64,000 nucleotides of DNA from Mesorhizobium sp. M1D.F.Ca.ET.043.01.1.1 (GCF_003952385.1 NZ_CP034444.1:1984001-2048000); one strand, 5' to 3'. Shown: positions 8,906 to 19,601, numbered from the stretch's first letter. The notes: generated from the letters alone by a model not told the origin. Program-made: numbers and translations.

Positions 8906-9190
8906 GTGCCGCCCAGGAAACAAAGAGGAGAGTTCACCACGTCCGAGATAAGTCGCCGCATCAACGAACTACGAGAGCTGACTGATGCGCAACACGAAAT
9001 GGCGGAAGCAGCCCGCGACTGCGACAGAGCCAATCGAGCCGAGGAAGGGGCCCTAGCTGGCCCACGCCTACTGGCCGCTCAGGAGGGTGATCGCTTGGCT
9101 AGGGCCGGATCTGCTGGAGTCGAGATATGCGGCGAACTCGACCCGGAACATGTCCCGGCGCTTCTCCGCTCGACAATGTGGAAGGCATGA
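8906..9190 (+). pseudogene. Possible remnant of a small hypothetical gene
   Basis: The frame reads like a real protein from TSEISRRINELRELTDAQHE onward, with a helical, charged composition. A strong AAAGAGGAGAG ribosome site at about 8920-8933 is followed, after a normal spacer, by ACG rather than ATG. This could be a start codon lost by mutation. The only in-frame start I find is a GTG at 8906 upstream of that ribosome site. I do not recognise a family. Confidence 0.25.
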
Positions 9191-9217
9191 CCGACCCGCG
9201 CGCAGCCGGTCAGCCCC

Positions 9218-9400
9218 TCAGATCACCCGAAGCTCGCCGGCCGACGTTTTTCCGGAACGTTTGTCCTGCACCAGTTCGTAACTGACCTTCTGCCTGTCTT
9301 GAAGCCACGTAGGCCGGAGCGCTCCACCGCAGAAATATGCACGAATACATCCGGGCCGCCCTGATCTGCTGAATGAAACCAAAACCCTTTTGCGATTTGT
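9218..9400 (-). pseudogene. Cold-shock (CspA-like) protein, broken by two frameshifts
   Basis: Three different frames together spell a cold-shock domain: KGFGFIQQ in one, GGPDVFVHISAVERSGLRG in the next, and QKVSYELVQDKRSGKTSA to the stop at 9218 in the third. Intact CspA proteins of rhizobia have about 69 residues with exactly these RNA-binding motifs. The start lies in or next to the 3' end of the DUF4238 gene, so the 5' end is also lost. It will not give a functional product. Confidence 0.75.
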
Positions 9401-9404
9401 TGTC

Positions 9405-10370
9405 TTAGAGATCGAGATCAACGCGTTCCGACGCAGGTTTCGCAATCTCAGCCATGCGAAGTTTGTTGATCCTCTCTAGAAAGGTCTCCTCTCGACCCTC
9501 GCCCATGTGTTTCTGCACGAACCTCAAAGCAGCTGCGTTACTGCCGTACACGTAGTCGGTGGCATTGTTCACAATGTGCTTATTAACCGCTGTCACGAAG
9601 TCCCACGGCCGCTTATCAAACAGATGTCGCCTGAACTCTTCCGTCTTCGTGGCTATGAAGACCCGGTGGGGGCCAATGGGCAGGATAATGTGCGCCTTAG
9701 GGCCGGTCATCCCGACAGAGGCAATTATCGGACGATCTGAGGTGACGAATTCACGCTCGCCATAGACATTGCTCGCCGTCCACTGCAATTGCCCTATGGC
9801 CTTAATCGCAGCTTCGACTTGGATCATGCCGCTTAACGCGATCATCGCAGCCCTCTCGTCAAACGTCGGCCCGAGCAGCCTTAGATAATCCTCCACCGTT
9901 TGGGGGTTGCCCATCATTCCGGACCGCTTGAAAGCGGCCTGCAAGCTTGGGAGATCCGAAAACCAATCGTGCTTGACGTAGTGCTTTAGCCGTCTGATAT
10001 CAGCCGGCATGCGCATCATCAGCGAAAGCAGGTATTTGATCCACGCTACCGCTTCCTTGGGCGTCGCATCGCTATCAAACCTCCCCATCATCAGACGCCG
10101 CATAGCAGCCGCCGCTTCCGTGTCGACCGGTCGAGTGAACTCTGTCTCGAAGAGGTTCGCGACCTTCTCCGGCAAACCCTCCACGGCATAGAGGCCGTTG
10201 ATGTAACCAACGGCACTCGGATGTCGGCGCAAGGCCTTGACCTCCTTGTCGTTTGGCCTCGGCCTACTGAACTGAACGACGCGCCCATCAGCACCAGCCC
10301 ATTCCTTCAGGTAGAACACCGGAAGGAAGTGGTGCTTGTTGGGATAGTTCTGCTTGAACTCCTTGCGCAT
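9405..10370 (-). CDS. DUF4238 family protein
   Basis: Recognised by the DUF4238 pattern: an N-terminal NKHHFLPVFYLKEWAG, a middle helical region, and FVTSDRPI followed by HIILPIGPHRV. The function of the family is unknown; its members often lie in variable genomic regions. The ATG at 10370 (MRKEFKQNYPNKHHF) is chosen because the family motif begins just after it; an upstream extension of 20 residues to 10430 lacks conserved character. About 321 residues, soluble, no signal peptide. It lies between the toxin-antitoxin pair and the Shedu/TrlF cluster, so a role in defence is possible but only by association. Confidence 0.75.
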   Translation of the reverse strand: MRKEFKQNYPNKHHFLPVFYLKEWAGADGRVVQFSRPRPNDKEVKALRRHPSAVGYINGLYAVEGLPEKVANLFETEFTRPVDTEAAAAMRRLMMGRFDSDATPKEAVAWIKYLLSLMMRMPADIRRLKHYVKHDWFSDLPSLQAAFKRSGMMGNPQTVEDYLRLLGPTFDERAAMIALSGMIQVEAAIKAIGQLQWTASNVYGEREFVTSDRPIIASVGMTGPKAHIILPIGPHRVFIATKTEEFRRHLFDKRPWDFVTAVNKHIVNNATDYVYGSNAAALRFVQKHMGEGREETFLERINKLRMAEIAKPASERVDLDL

Positions 10371-10600
10371 GCAGCGTCTATATCGTGCTATACCCTCCCC
10401 TTGATACGGCCACTGTCGGCCGCCGAGCACCGATCTCGCGGAATACCCGGCCTGCCGAAGGTCAGCGCCACGCGGAATCTCGGCAGCTCGTCATCTCGAG
10501 TCAGGCATGCTGGCGCTTTTCGAGGAAATATCTCCAGGTCGGTAGCTGACAAAAAGAGAAATAAGCTGGCGGGTCGGATCGCTCCAGCCCGCCCTTCTCA

Positions 10601-10783
10601 TCAACGCAGCACGCCGTTTTTCTTTGCCATCCATGTCGCGATAACATCCATGAGTGCCGAGAGGCAGTCATAGGGCTCAAGGCCGAGCTCCCTGAGTTTT
10701 GCACGGATACCATCCATCTCAGATGGATTTACACCGCCTTCGATCACCGAAGATACGAAAGCTGTGAAACCAGGTCCGGCCAA
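10601..10783 (-). CDS. Small hypothetical protein
   Basis: A frame of about 60 residues from TTG 10783 ([20 protein letters not shown] then [23 protein letters not shown]) has protein-like composition and lies 64 bp downstream of the DUF4365 gene in the same direction. The start is uncertain: the open frame continues upstream into the DUF4365 gene. No family recognised. Confidence 0.35.
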   Translation of the reverse strand: MAGPGFTAFVSSVIEGGVNPSEMDGIRAKLRELGLEPYDCLSALMDVIATWMAKKNGVLR

Positions 10784-10847
10784 TTGCCGTCTTCGAACAA
10801 GTTCCGGGTGGCTAAAGGACGCCGGGAGAACAGTCGCTGAGAGAGCA

Positions 10848-12410
10848 CTATGCCGACGCGATCGCCCAATTTTCAAATGCTGCGGCGACGAGTGCAGGAC
10901 CGATGGCTCGGCGCTCGCGTTTCGATCTCTCGATAGCCCGGTCGATGAAGTCCATGGTGCTTGCGCCCGGCGCACGGGCGATATCGTCGACGACCCGCGG
11001 CTGGCCCCCGATGATGCTGAACTCCCGATCATCACGTTTTATTGTCTCGATGGGTACCTCGATCAAAGCAGTATACTGAGCCGCAGCCAGCTCCAACGTG
11101 AGAGGCGCAAGAAGGGTGTCCTGCCTATCCACGACGGCGTCGTCCTCCCAGCGTGGGATGAAGAGGTTCGCACCTGGAGTTGAGCCTAATGCCAGGAAGT
11201 CTTGGTATCTTTCGATCCAGTCATAGAAATCGGACAGGAGAAGTCTAGGCTTTCTCGTCCTGTTGTGCCGATCGATAGCAGATGCCATCCGACGAAGCAT
11301 GGGAGCAACCGGAATCCAGTTTCGGAATGGTCCCTTTTCACCCTCTGCGGCCGGCAATTCCAAGCTTGCGGATCCAACTTCGATCTTCAATTTTTTCTTC
11401 GAGCGCGCTAGTATCGCACCGACCTCGATCATCGTGACTGCCTCGTCCAATCCGACAGAGCGGGATCCGTCATAGTCAAAAATGATACCTGCCCGCTCGT
11501 TCGCGAAATCGAGGTTCACCTCAAAGAAGTTGTTGGCAAGTCGTATTGGAGCTTTCTGTCCCCCTTCGACGAAGGGCGGCACCACATACATCTTGACCGC
11601 AAACTTGGTCCAAGTTCCATCCTCGATGTCCTGAAGTTCAATCGATGCGGCCATGAGTGGTGGCGCGTCAAACTCAAGGATCGCCCTTTGGAAGAAATCG
11701 GTATCGTTGTCGAGGGGTATGCCAAACCGCCGGCGCTCGAGGGTCAGATGCTCGATATCGATTTCCCGCCGTTTGCCCAGGAATAGGTCGTGAATCTTAT
11801 CGTGCCCATCCTCTCCGGGAACAAAAAAACTGCCGAGGATCGAGCCATCTTCAAAGCCACACGTCTGCCGCTCGCGGATCTTTGTTTCTATGTAAGTAGA
11901 ATACGACCCCGAGATCATTACATTGAGGGCGTCCGATAATCCCTCGCCGGCGTTCCCCAGTTCAACGGCACGATCGAGGGGTACGGGAACGGTTATCTTG
12001 TGAAGCTTGCGGTTGCCGCGGGACTCTTCCCGTCTGACCCGGCGCAATGTTTTATGGATGATAACCTCATCCACCGGAACGATCATACTACGGGTCGGCA
12101 GTCTGCTCCCGCCGCCGAATTCAAGCACGACGATGGCAGCTGGAAGATCTGCGTCCACCAGATGCTTTAAAGCCGAGAGCTTGATGCGGGGTGCCTCCCC
12201 GGCCCGATCCGTCGATTTGACCTGGACGAGAAACTTCGCAAGGTCGTTTTGTCCGTCGAGCGGCCGGTCCGACGCTCGCACAGGTTCCCGTTCGAGAAGA
12301 AAATCCCAACCTAATCTGTCGACCGCGGACTTCTGGGCGCGAAACCCTTCCGGCTGGCACCAGCTGAGAAACTGGTTTTCTCCTATTGTGCCGACATCAC
12401 GCTCGTCCAT
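10848..12410 (-). CDS. DUF4365-domain protein, predicted PD-(D/E)XK nuclease
   Basis: The N-terminus carries a DUF4365 domain, a restriction-endonuclease-like fold: [10 protein letters not shown], then RLGWDFLLE supplying the acidic residue and FLVQVKST supplying the QxK of the active site. The remaining ~350 residues have no family I recognise. The start at 12410 ([14 protein letters not shown]) has GGAGAA eight bases upstream and is preferred over 12434. The gene is 108 bp downstream of the TrlF-like gene and follows Shedu and TrlF in the same direction, so the three may be transcribed together. About 520 residues. Nuclease activity and defence role are inferences. Confidence 0.65.
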   Translation of the reverse strand: MDERDVGTIGENQFLSWCQPEGFRAQKSAVDRLGWDFLLEREPVRASDRPLDGQNDLAKFLVQVKSTDRAGEAPRIKLSALKHLVDADLPAAIVVLEFGGGSRLPTRSMIVPVDEVIIHKTLRRVRREESRGNRKLHKITVPVPLDRAVELGNAGEGLSDALNVMISGSYSTYIETKIRERQTCGFEDGSILGSFFVPGEDGHDKIHDLFLGKRREIDIEHLTLERRRFGIPLDNDTDFFQRAILEFDAPPLMAASIELQDIEDGTWTKFAVKMYVVPPFVEGGQKAPIRLANNFFEVNLDFANERAGIIFDYDGSRSVGLDEAVTMIEVGAILARSKKKLKIEVGSASLELPAAEGEKGPFRNWIPVAPMLRRMASAIDRHNRTRKPRLLLSDFYDWIERYQDFLALGSTPGANLFIPRWEDDAVVDRQDTLLAPLTLELAAAQYTALIEVPIETIKRDDREFSIIGGQPRVVDDIARAPGASTMDFIDRAIERSKRERRAIGPALVAAAFENWAIASA

Positions 12411-12518
12411 ACACTCACTTCTCCGGAACATCATGCGCCGAGCGGCGTTCCTAACAGCCCTCTTCGCTCACTATGTCTCGCCGCGCTGTTAAACGTACCT
12501 CGGCCTTCGCCGCCGAAT

Positions 12519-15480
12519 TCACCGCTCCAGCCTCACCCTCAACCGCCGCGCCCGTTCCTTGAAGGCTTCCTCGCCGCCTTCCAGAATGTCGCAGACCTGC
12601 TTGCGCATGTCGGCATCTTCGAGGCCGCCGGAAACATAGGTGATTGGCGGCAATTGGCCGAGGGTGTGGGTGCCAGCATTTGCAACGATGATCTGGTCCG
12701 CGTCCGTGTTTATAACGAGATTGGCATTGTGCGTGACCATGATGACCTGGCGCTTCGCTTTGGCGACATGAACAGGCTGACGAGTTCATCGAAGATGGAT
12801 TTCGGATCGAGATTTTCCTCCGGCTGATCGATGATCAAGGGCCGATGATCGCTTTCGTCGAGCGCGAGATAAAGCAGCAGCAGGACTATGCCGCGTGTGC
12901 CCGGCGAGAGCTTGGTGATGTCCGTACCCTCATAGTCGATCCCGTACTCGATCTGAATGTGATCGGTGCTGAACAGCCACTTGGCAAACCGCATCAGCCA
13001 GGCTCGGTATGCCGCCTGATCATTGGACGCCACGTTGGCGACAGCGAGCAACTCGTCCTGCCAGGCCTCGGTGAAGCGCTGGATCGCTTCGTCAACCACG
13101 GCGACGTCCCCTTCCTCCCACGCCTTCCGCAGATTGGTGTTTGCCCACTGTTCGAGTGTGCCCTTGCCCTTGAAATCACCGGCGCGGCGAAGATCGAAGA
13201 GCTTCTCGCCAAGCGAAGCCCATTGCTTCACATCGGCATGCCGTTTTGCGGAAAAGGAGAGCTTCTGCAGCGTGCCCTTCGCGGTCTGAAGGCGATCAAC
13301 CAATGGCTTATAAAGGTCGCGCAAGACTTGTTCTTCGGCGATGATCGAACCCAACACGCGAAGATAGGTTTCCCGCCGCTGCTTGCTTAGTTCAGCCATC
13401 CGTTCCGCCGCCCCTTCGCAATCCGATAGGCTTTGGCGCGTGTTCTCGATCTGCGTATTTTCTTCCGCGATCCGCTTGACAAGGTTGCCGAACTTGGTCG
13501 CTGTCTCGGTGTCGATGTTGATGAGCGCCTGTAATCGCACTGCCTCTGCCTCAAGGACTGCCAGTGGCATTTTCTCGGGATCGGCATCCGCCGCGAGATA
13601 TGATTGGTTGGGGTCGGTCAGAGGCGTTGGCGCAACGCCGCGCCAACCAGCCGCGTTCTTGCGCGCGGTGTCGATCCGGGCCGCAAGCGCAGCATCGACG
13701 TCACCATGATATTCGAGAAGGAACGCCTTCCAGTCGGCGTCATCCAGTCGAGCAGCAACGAAACTCGCCTTGGTCTGGCGGAGCGCTTCGGGCGCCTTAT
13801 TCTGCCGGAACGCTTTCACCTCATCCTGAAGGGCGAGAAGAGACGTTTCCTGATTTGCGAAGAAGCGTAGATAGGAACGGACCTTTTCGGCCGCGTTGGC
13901 GATGATGGTGAGACGGTCGGCGCGCGCTTCGCTGCCTTTGACAATGAGCTTGTCCCGATCCGCTTCCAAGCCCTTGACCGTCTGTTCCTTTTGGGTGAGC
14001 TGCTGCTTGAGCCCCGGAATCTGGCGCCTTTTTTCACGCTCGAGACCGATCCCATCCGACAAGGTTCCGATGGCCTCTTCCTCGCGCTCACGAGCCAGAC
14101 GATGTCGTGTGGCGCGCAGATCGAGAAGCTGATCGAACCGGAATGTCCCATCCTTCTCTGGATGCGCCTCAAAGATTACGCGCTCGATCTCTCTGAGCAG
14201 GGCATCGGTTATGCCATCGGCTGAGCAAAGTTCCTCGACGAACTTCTGTGAAAGATATCGTGCCCGGGGAAACCGTCCGTCCAGTTCTGGATCGTATTCA
14301 TAGTCGAGCAGATCGCGCGACGAAGGATCGCCACTTCCCCAATCCAGCTTAACACTGGCGCCGTTCAAAAGGTCTCCGGCGCGAACGAGAAAGGAAGCGG
14401 GGCTGAGATGTTAGGAGGCCGCATCGCAGCCGGCGGCGATGGCGTCAGCAAGCGCGGTCTTGCCGGATCCGCGAGCACCGATGATCGCGACCAGGCCGGG
14501 ATTGAGCTCTATCGTTGGTGTCACCGCCCAAGCGGCATCTCGGATCGCCACGCGGGAAATCACCTGCGACGGCGTCGCCCGAATGGGAGGCGCCGCGCCG
14601 ACGAACGCTCGCCCAGCTGGGTCAATCACGGCTTGGCGTAAAGAATCGAAATGCGCTCCGCCCTTAACCCAGGAGTAACGATCGCCATCCGGCGCGCCGA
14701 TTTTCCCTGTCTCGTGCGCGTCGCTGCCATGCAGACATGGCTTAAGAGCTCCATACCGGTAACGGATATCATCGGGGCTGGCGCTTGCCTTTCTGCCCAA
14801 CCAGAAATCGCGTTGAGTGGCACTGCTGGCGAAGATGACGTCCGCGAACCGCTCGACCTCTTGTCTTTGAGCGCCCTCCGCCTCACCCCGCATGCCGGAC
14901 GTACCGTCATGTTCGCTGCCGGCAACAGCGATGAGAATGTTGTTTTTGGCCCAGTCGATGGCGCGATAGAGTTCCGCCAATTGTTCGAAGCTGACCTTGA
15001 ATTGGGTGCCCCGCGGGCGAGCGCGGCTCGTCCCGCCAGGCCGGCGTCGATTTTCGAACCGAGGCGCGCCAATTCGTCGGGCGTACAGGCGAACCTGTCT
15101 CCGGAATATTCAAAAGTCAGCTGTGAGAGGAACCGCTGTGTCGCGCCGATGTGATCCGGATCCTCGGGACTGACGAGAAGATGGCAATTAACCCAGTTGC
15201 CCTTCACCGTCCCGAAAGCCAAACGCAGCTCGACATTCGGAAATACGAGATCGACGCCGGCGAGACGCCCATCACGGTACTTCGCATCGCGAACTCGCTT
15301 ATAGGTATCGAGCAGATAGTAGTCGGTCACACCCAGCGCGCGGATCGCAGGCGTTGTCGCCTCGATTTTCGAAAGATATTGGTCCCAGGTGTCCGAGCCT
15401 TTGAACTGGTCATTGAGCACCGTCCCCGGCGCATGAATATGTGGCTCCCACCGGAGCCATCGCGATCCCGAGTTTCCCAC
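12519..15480 (-). pseudogene. TrlF-like PHP-domain/SMC-type ATPase, disrupted by two frameshifts and a stop
   Basis: Joined frames spell one ~985-residue protein. The N-terminal PHP-like part has RWLRWEPHIHAPGT; Walker A is GARGSGKTALAD; a long coiled-coil region follows; the ABC-type signature lies in LSPGTRGIVLLLLYLALDE, Walker B in LIIDQPEENLD, and the switch histidine in VTHNANLVINTDADQI. This is the TrlF/RecF-SMC type of architecture. Three lesions are visible: a 1-nt loss at the CCCC of 15009-15012, an in-frame TAA at 14411-14413 after GCDAAS, and a 1-nt loss at about 12767. The GTG at 15480 has a GGGGG ribosome site. It lies 49 bp downstream of the Shedu gene. As read, it cannot make a full protein; single-base sequencing errors are possible for the frameshifts but less so for the stop. 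Confidence 0.75.
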
Positions 15481-15529
15481 ATTACCCCCACTGCACAATC
15501 GATTGTCTCTAAATGAAGCCAGCCCGCCG

Positions 15530-16417
15530 TCAGGAGGCTGGTTCCGATCCCCGTCGCCGTTCTTCCGAGCTCTTCAGCAGCCGAACGACATTGGGATGCA
15601 TCCCTGCTTCCTCGGCACGCTTCCAAGCACCCTTATCCGGCCATTTCTCATTGACGGCCAACGGATAGTTCGCCAGCCACGCATCCATGTCGTATCCCTC
15701 AGCCGGCAAAGTGACTTCGACATCCGGATCTACAGAAAGATGCTCTGGCAGGAGATAGGTGAACAGGTTGCTGGGTAGTCCTTCGACGGAGCGGAGGCGG
15801 AAGCCAGAGCCGGTCTTCGTCAGTATCGCGCGTGCCTCGCCGAAGCCGGCGCCTACTGCACGCAGGATCGTGTCGTAAGTCATGACCTGGATCTGTTTGT
15901 CGGCGCGCAAGGCGGCCAGACGCTTTCGCCGGGCTTCGTTGCTGTCTTTTTCGGCTGAACGGCCGATGACCAGGACACATTCGAGCGATACGGCGTTCCG
16001 GCGCATGCCGGGCGGAACGAGCAGATGTTCAAGCGAGTCCAGAACAGTTCGGCGGTTTTCGTTCCAGAATTCCCGCCATACGTCGACCTGCGCGATCGCG
16101 TCGTTCATCTCAGCGGTGAAGCCGACATGCTTGCTGGATTGGGTGAAGAGCTTCTTACCTGCGTCTTCGAGTTCCACAAGAACGAGTTTCCATTCATCCG
16201 ACGATTTCGCCAGATAGGCATAATCGGCAATTCGCTCCCCGATCGGGAATTTGGAAATAATGCTGTTCAGGTGAAGACGGTGGTTGAGCAAACCGGGCGT
16301 CGGCAGAAAGGTCGTATGTTGCTCGAGGAAAGCCTGTATGGCGTTCTCTTGTCGGCCGGGTTTGGAAAGCAACGCCTTGAATTCTTCAATATGCTTGTTG
16401 TCGACCAGCGATTTCAT
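15530..16417 (-). CDS. sduA: Shedu antiphage nuclease (DUF4263)
   Basis: Shedu is a single-gene antiphage system with a PD-(D/E)XK-type nuclease domain (DUF4263). Visible motifs are NAIQAFLEQHTTFL, an N-terminal helical feature of the family, then GERIADYAYLAK and EWKLVLVELEDAGKKLF giving the acidic and E-x-E active-site residues, and AIAQVDVWREFWNEN. At 295 residues it is shorter than the best studied Shedu but within range. The gene heads a minus-strand cluster with TrlF-like and DUF4365 genes. The reading frame is intact, unlike the TrlF neighbour. Confidence 0.78.
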   Translation of the reverse strand: MKSLVDNKHIEEFKALLSKPGRQENAIQAFLEQHTTFLPTPGLLNHRLHLNSIISKFPIGERIADYAYLAKSSDEWKLVLVELEDAGKKLFTQSSKHVGFTAEMNDAIAQVDVWREFWNENRRTVLDSLEHLLVPPGMRRNAVSLECVLVIGRSAEKDSNEARRKRLAALRADKQIQVMTYDTILRAVGAGFGEARAILTKTGSGFRLRSVEGLPSNLFTYLLPEHLSVDPDVEVTLPAEGYDMDAWLANYPLAVNEKWPDKGAWKRAEEAGMHPNVVRLLKSSEERRRGSEPAS

Positions 16418-17149
16418 GAATGGATGCCCCCTCTGAAGTGCGACAAAGCGTTCGCGTGTACAAACGAAATTTGCAACAGATTTCCTTGCCCATGGGTGAA
16501 GCTCGAACTTGGCGGTCGCGGGGAACCTCGCCGAAAAGAAACGGCTACCGGTCGGACCGGCACGAGCGAGAAACTCGCATCTATGTGACCCTGCTGCTCA
16601 TGGGGGCCGAACTCGCTGCATGTACATGCCGCATGGGGCAGGCCAAAGGATAAGGAGCTCGGAATACCGGACGCGTACGAACGGTCAAAGCGCTTTTACA
16701 GACCAACGCGGCGTGGCGGCCGGCTTTGTAGCTCGTATCGCCACAGCGATAGGTGTCCATTTGAGCCGCTCGCCACGTTTGCCTGCCAACTCCTTCGGTC
16801 CTTCTACCAACAGGCGATCTGCGGCGGACTCGTGTTCCAGCTTAGCGGCGGCAGTCGCCTGGTTCGAACCGTGGTTCCGATGGCGTTCCGAAGCATTGCT
16901 GATGCGACGTATCTATCGAACTGTGGCGGAACCTCCACCAGAAAGTTGAATCCAGCAACGTTCGGCAATTCTGTCATAGCCCCACCCAACGCGATAATGC
17001 GCGGCGTGACCCAAGCAATCAATCAGGGATTTGGAAAACCCACTAAACCGGTGCCATTGGTCATTGAGAAAATCGCCTCGACAATGTACCTGCACAGATT
17101 GCACAACACGGGGGATCACTGGAACTGATGAACAATAAGGGAAAGCAGC
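16418..17149. other. Gene-free stretch between Shedu and mucR
   Basis: About 730 bp with no frame I can support on either strand. It must contain the promoters of the divergent sduA and mucR genes. Confidence 0.4.
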
Positions 17150-17668
17150 ATGACCACATCCGTTCAGCAGCAAGAGAACGGCGATCTCATATCACTCGCC
17201 GCTGACATAGTTTCGGCCTATGTGTCGAACAATCCGGTCCCAGTAGCGGAACTGCCAAATCTGATCGGTGATACTCACGCTGCCTTACAGCGGATCGGTA
17301 CGCCTGATGCCGAGACTGCCACCCCGCAGGAGCCGGCGGTTTCGATAAAGAGATCGGTGACACCGGATCATATCGTCTGCCTTGAGGACGGAAAGAAATT
17401 CAAATCTCTGCGACGCCATCTCAACGTCCACTATAATCTCACTCCGGATGAGTATCGGCAGAAATGGAAATTGCCTTCTGATTATCCAATGGTGGCACCG
17501 AACTACGCTGCAGCCCGCTCTGCACTGGCAAAAGCAGCCGGGCTGGGCCGAAAGCCTTCAGGACCGCTCGATGAGCCCAAGAAAAAAAGCGGAGGCCGTA
17601 CCGCGGCAGCAGCAACTAAGTCATCGGTTGCAAAGTCGCCTGCCAAAAAGCCGCGTGTTCCCGCATAA
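17150..17668 (+). CDS. mucR: MucR/Ros-family zinc-finger transcriptional regulator
   Basis: MucR/Ros proteins are DNA-binding regulators of exopolysaccharide, motility and symbiosis genes in rhizobia. The core is present: [29 protein letters not shown] then [16 protein letters not shown]. The zinc site shows Cys-x2-Asp and His-x3-His spacing, the Cys-to-Asp change known from Mesorhizobium members. The N-terminal ~60 residues would form the oligomerisation part; the tail ([16 protein letters not shown]) is a basic, Ala/Lys-rich extension. A GGGAAAG ribosome site precedes the ATG. 172 residues. It stands alone after the defence island; targets cannot be read from the sequence. Confidence 0.85.
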   Translation: MTTSVQQQENGDLISLAADIVSAYVSNNPVPVAELPNLIGDTHAALQRIGTPDAETATPQEPAVSIKRSVTPDHIVCLEDGKKFKSLRRHLNVHYNLTPDEYRQKWKLPSDYPMVAPNYAAARSALAKAAGLGRKPSGPLDEPKKKSGGRTAAAATKSSVAKSPAKKPRVPA

Positions 17669-18443
17669 GGGCTGCTCTCGATAAGGGCACGGGACGGCGC
17701 GAGGAGCGAAAGGCCCACGCCTTTCCTCCTCGATCGCCCGATGGAACGTGCGGGATTCCACACACGCTCACGCTTTGGAGTTCGGTCAAACGCCACGACA
17801 AGGACATCGACAGTACGACCGCCAAGTCATTCGAGGTCGACGACCTGAATTATGAAAGTGCAGCTCGCGCGCGCCTTTGGCTGTTCGGCGAACAGGCGCG
17901 AAATGAAGACGTCCGAATACAGGTCACCGCGCGAGGTCTCCCCGCGGTCTAGTCATCGCGCTTCCGCGTGCTCGGTCTGCCGGAGCGTTCGCCCGTCATG
18001 ATCCGGCGCGTCCGGTGTTCAACGGAATCAATTGTTCCGATCCCCTCTCGGCACTTGCCACAGCTCTCGAACATGTCGATCGACGTGCATTCGGCAGGAT
18101 CGTCACCGATGTGGCGTAAGGCGCTTCATAGGGCGCGTTCGCGCCCCGAAATCCTGCTGTGCGGATTAACGACGCCACGGATTTGCGGGGAAAGCCGTCG
18201 CCTGCGCCCGAGCCTGCGGTCTCGGCCGCCCCCTTCTGCGGGTCCGGCTGCCCGGCAACGCCCCGCCAAGAGAGTGAGAGTGCGGAGCACTCGCTCGCAA
18301 AGAGTGAGATGGAAGACGTGAAGACGTACGTGGAAGCCGGGCGAGCGCATGAGAGTCTGCCGGCCGGCACTGAAGGCAGGTTATATCGACGTGTTCAAAT
18401 CTATGGCCGCTGCCGCCAGCCGTGACGAGTCGATAGACTACCG
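17669..18443. other. Decayed region without intact gene
   Basis: Short frames on both strands with no recognisable domain. Its right part probably holds the degraded 5' portion of the broken gene that ends at 18634. Confidence 0.35.
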
Positions 18444-18634
18444 GCCATCTGCGATCTGCAGGCTGAATTCCGGCTGCGCAAAGCGGAGCCGCCGCTTGAT
18501 GAGATCGGGGAGGAGATGGCGGCGATCACAAAGATGACATCAAGGTGTATCGCAACCTGGCGTCGGAACAGATTGACAAAGCAGGCGGTGAGATCATCGA
18601 AGCATATTTCGCGGATTTAGATAAACGGCAGTGA
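18444..18634 (+). pseudogene. Broken small hypothetical gene upstream of the HEPN-like gene
   Basis: Two frames together read as one protein tail: ICDLQAEFRLRKAEPPLDE then EEMAAITK, shifting by one base to DDIKVYRNLASEQIDKAGGE and YFADLDKRQ before TGA at 18632-18634. No family recognised. Its stop overlaps the GTG of the next gene as GTGA, so the two were once a coupled pair. Confidence 0.45.
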
Positions 18635-19284
18635 GACGGCCAGACGTTGAAATCCCTCAGCCCCTTGGCTTGTTCGCTGGCGATCTCCTCATTCGCAGCG
18701 TCGAGTACCTGGATGCGTTCGAAGTGCTGGTGGAGCCTGCGCAGCCCGTGCGCCATTTCGCGAGCCACTTCCTCTTGGCTCACTCCTTGGAGTTGGCCCT
18801 GAAGTCGTTCCTTGCAGCCAGCGGGACGTCAAAGGCCGACATCTTCGATCTGGGACACCGGCTCAAAAGGATACTCAAGCGGTGCAAGACCAAGGGGCTG
18901 CCCGAGGTCAATTTGCTTTGCGAACTGGTAGCGCAGATGGAGCCGATGAATAAGCTGCACGATTTTCGCTACCCCGCGGGTTATCATTTGGTGCTGCCCT
19001 TCACGGACGAAAGTCTCACAGTTGTGCGTTCCCTCCACCGAGCGATCGCCCCGAAAGTCCAAATGGAGCGTGTGAAGGCAACGCTTCAGTTCGCGAGTGA
19101 CACGCGACACCTAATGGGAAAGAAGGTCGCTCGACTGACCGCGATCTTTGCCGCCACTGCCTTATGCCGCCCTCGCCTCGATCGCCCTCCGGCGGGCTTC
19201 CCTAGGGCGAGGGACACCTTTGTCCATGAATCCGCTACAATCCCTGATGAACTTGGTGTCGGCACTCGATGGTGGGGAAAATGA
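18631..19284 (+). CDS. Hypothetical protein, possibly HEPN-like
   Basis: The helical segment HFLLAHSLELALKSFLAASG followed by ADIFDLGHRLKRILKRC resembles HEPN-type helical bundles (hydrophobic E-L-x-L-K-x-x-L and G-H-x-L motifs). I do not see a clear R-x4-6-H ribonuclease site, so activity is doubtful. The GTG start overlaps the preceding broken gene as GTGA, an arrangement typical of two-gene modules such as toxin-antitoxin pairs. The last ~40 residues lie in a repeated element (see 19166-19203) and look foreign, so the native C-terminus may be lost. 217 residues. Confidence 0.4.
   Translation: MRRPDVEIPQPLGLFAGDLLIRSVEYLDAFEVLVEPAQPVRHFASHFLLAHSLELALKSFLAASGTSKADIFDLGHRLKRILKRCKTKGLPEVNLLCELVAQMEPMNKLHDFRYPAGYHLVLPFTDESLTVVRSLHRAIAPKVQMERVKATLQFASDTRHLMGKKVARLTAIFAATALCRPRLDRPPAGFPRARDTFVHESATIPDELGVGTRWWGK
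19166..19203 (+). repeat. Short dispersed repeat, copy A
   Basis: The 21-base segment at 19166-19186 is identical to 20330-20350, and both are followed by a similar GGGCTTCCCT stretch. Copy A lies inside the 3' end of the HEPN-like gene, copy B at the 3' end of a small hypothetical gene. Confidence 0.6.
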
Positions 19285-19601
19285 GCGCTCGTCTTCTGCG
19301 CATGGCGCCTTCGGTCATCGCCGCGGTGACTGTAGCCCGCGCGGCGCACTCCGAAACGCCGAAAGAGGCTTATGAAGCCTGTCTTGCCGCCGCCATGAAC
19401 AAGATACTGCCAACTAATTGCGGCCGCCCCGACGTGATCGCCAGAATGATAGCGTTCCAGTGCAATCAGCAACTGCTGGCGCTGGTGGGATCTATGCCTT
19501 CGGCGAAAACCGTCGACATGGCTGCCCTCCCGGTAATGGGCTCTCCCGATGAGACCGAGGAGATAACAGCTTACAACAATGGGTTCGCATGGAGTGCATA
19601 A
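19281..19601 (+). CDS. Hypothetical secreted protein
   Basis: The protein starts with a signal-peptide-like segment (MSARLLRMAPSVIAAVTVARAAHS) and continues as a small soluble domain with cysteines (YEACLAAAMNKI, PTNCGRPDVIARMIAFQCNQQ). The A-x-A before HS fits signal peptidase I. The ATG at 19281 is preferred; an in-frame ATG four codons earlier is possible. It overlaps the next gene slightly, suggesting a two-gene operon. No family recognised; about 106 residues. Confidence 0.5.
   Translation: MSARLLRMAPSVIAAVTVARAAHSETPKEAYEACLAAAMNKILPTNCGRPDVIARMIAFQCNQQLLALVGSMPSAKTVDMAALPVMGSPDETEEITAYNNGFAWSA

Noticed and set aside
12845..13905. Plus-strand frames opposite the TrlF-like gene
   Set aside because: They are shadows of the minus-strand ATPase, whose motifs are clear.
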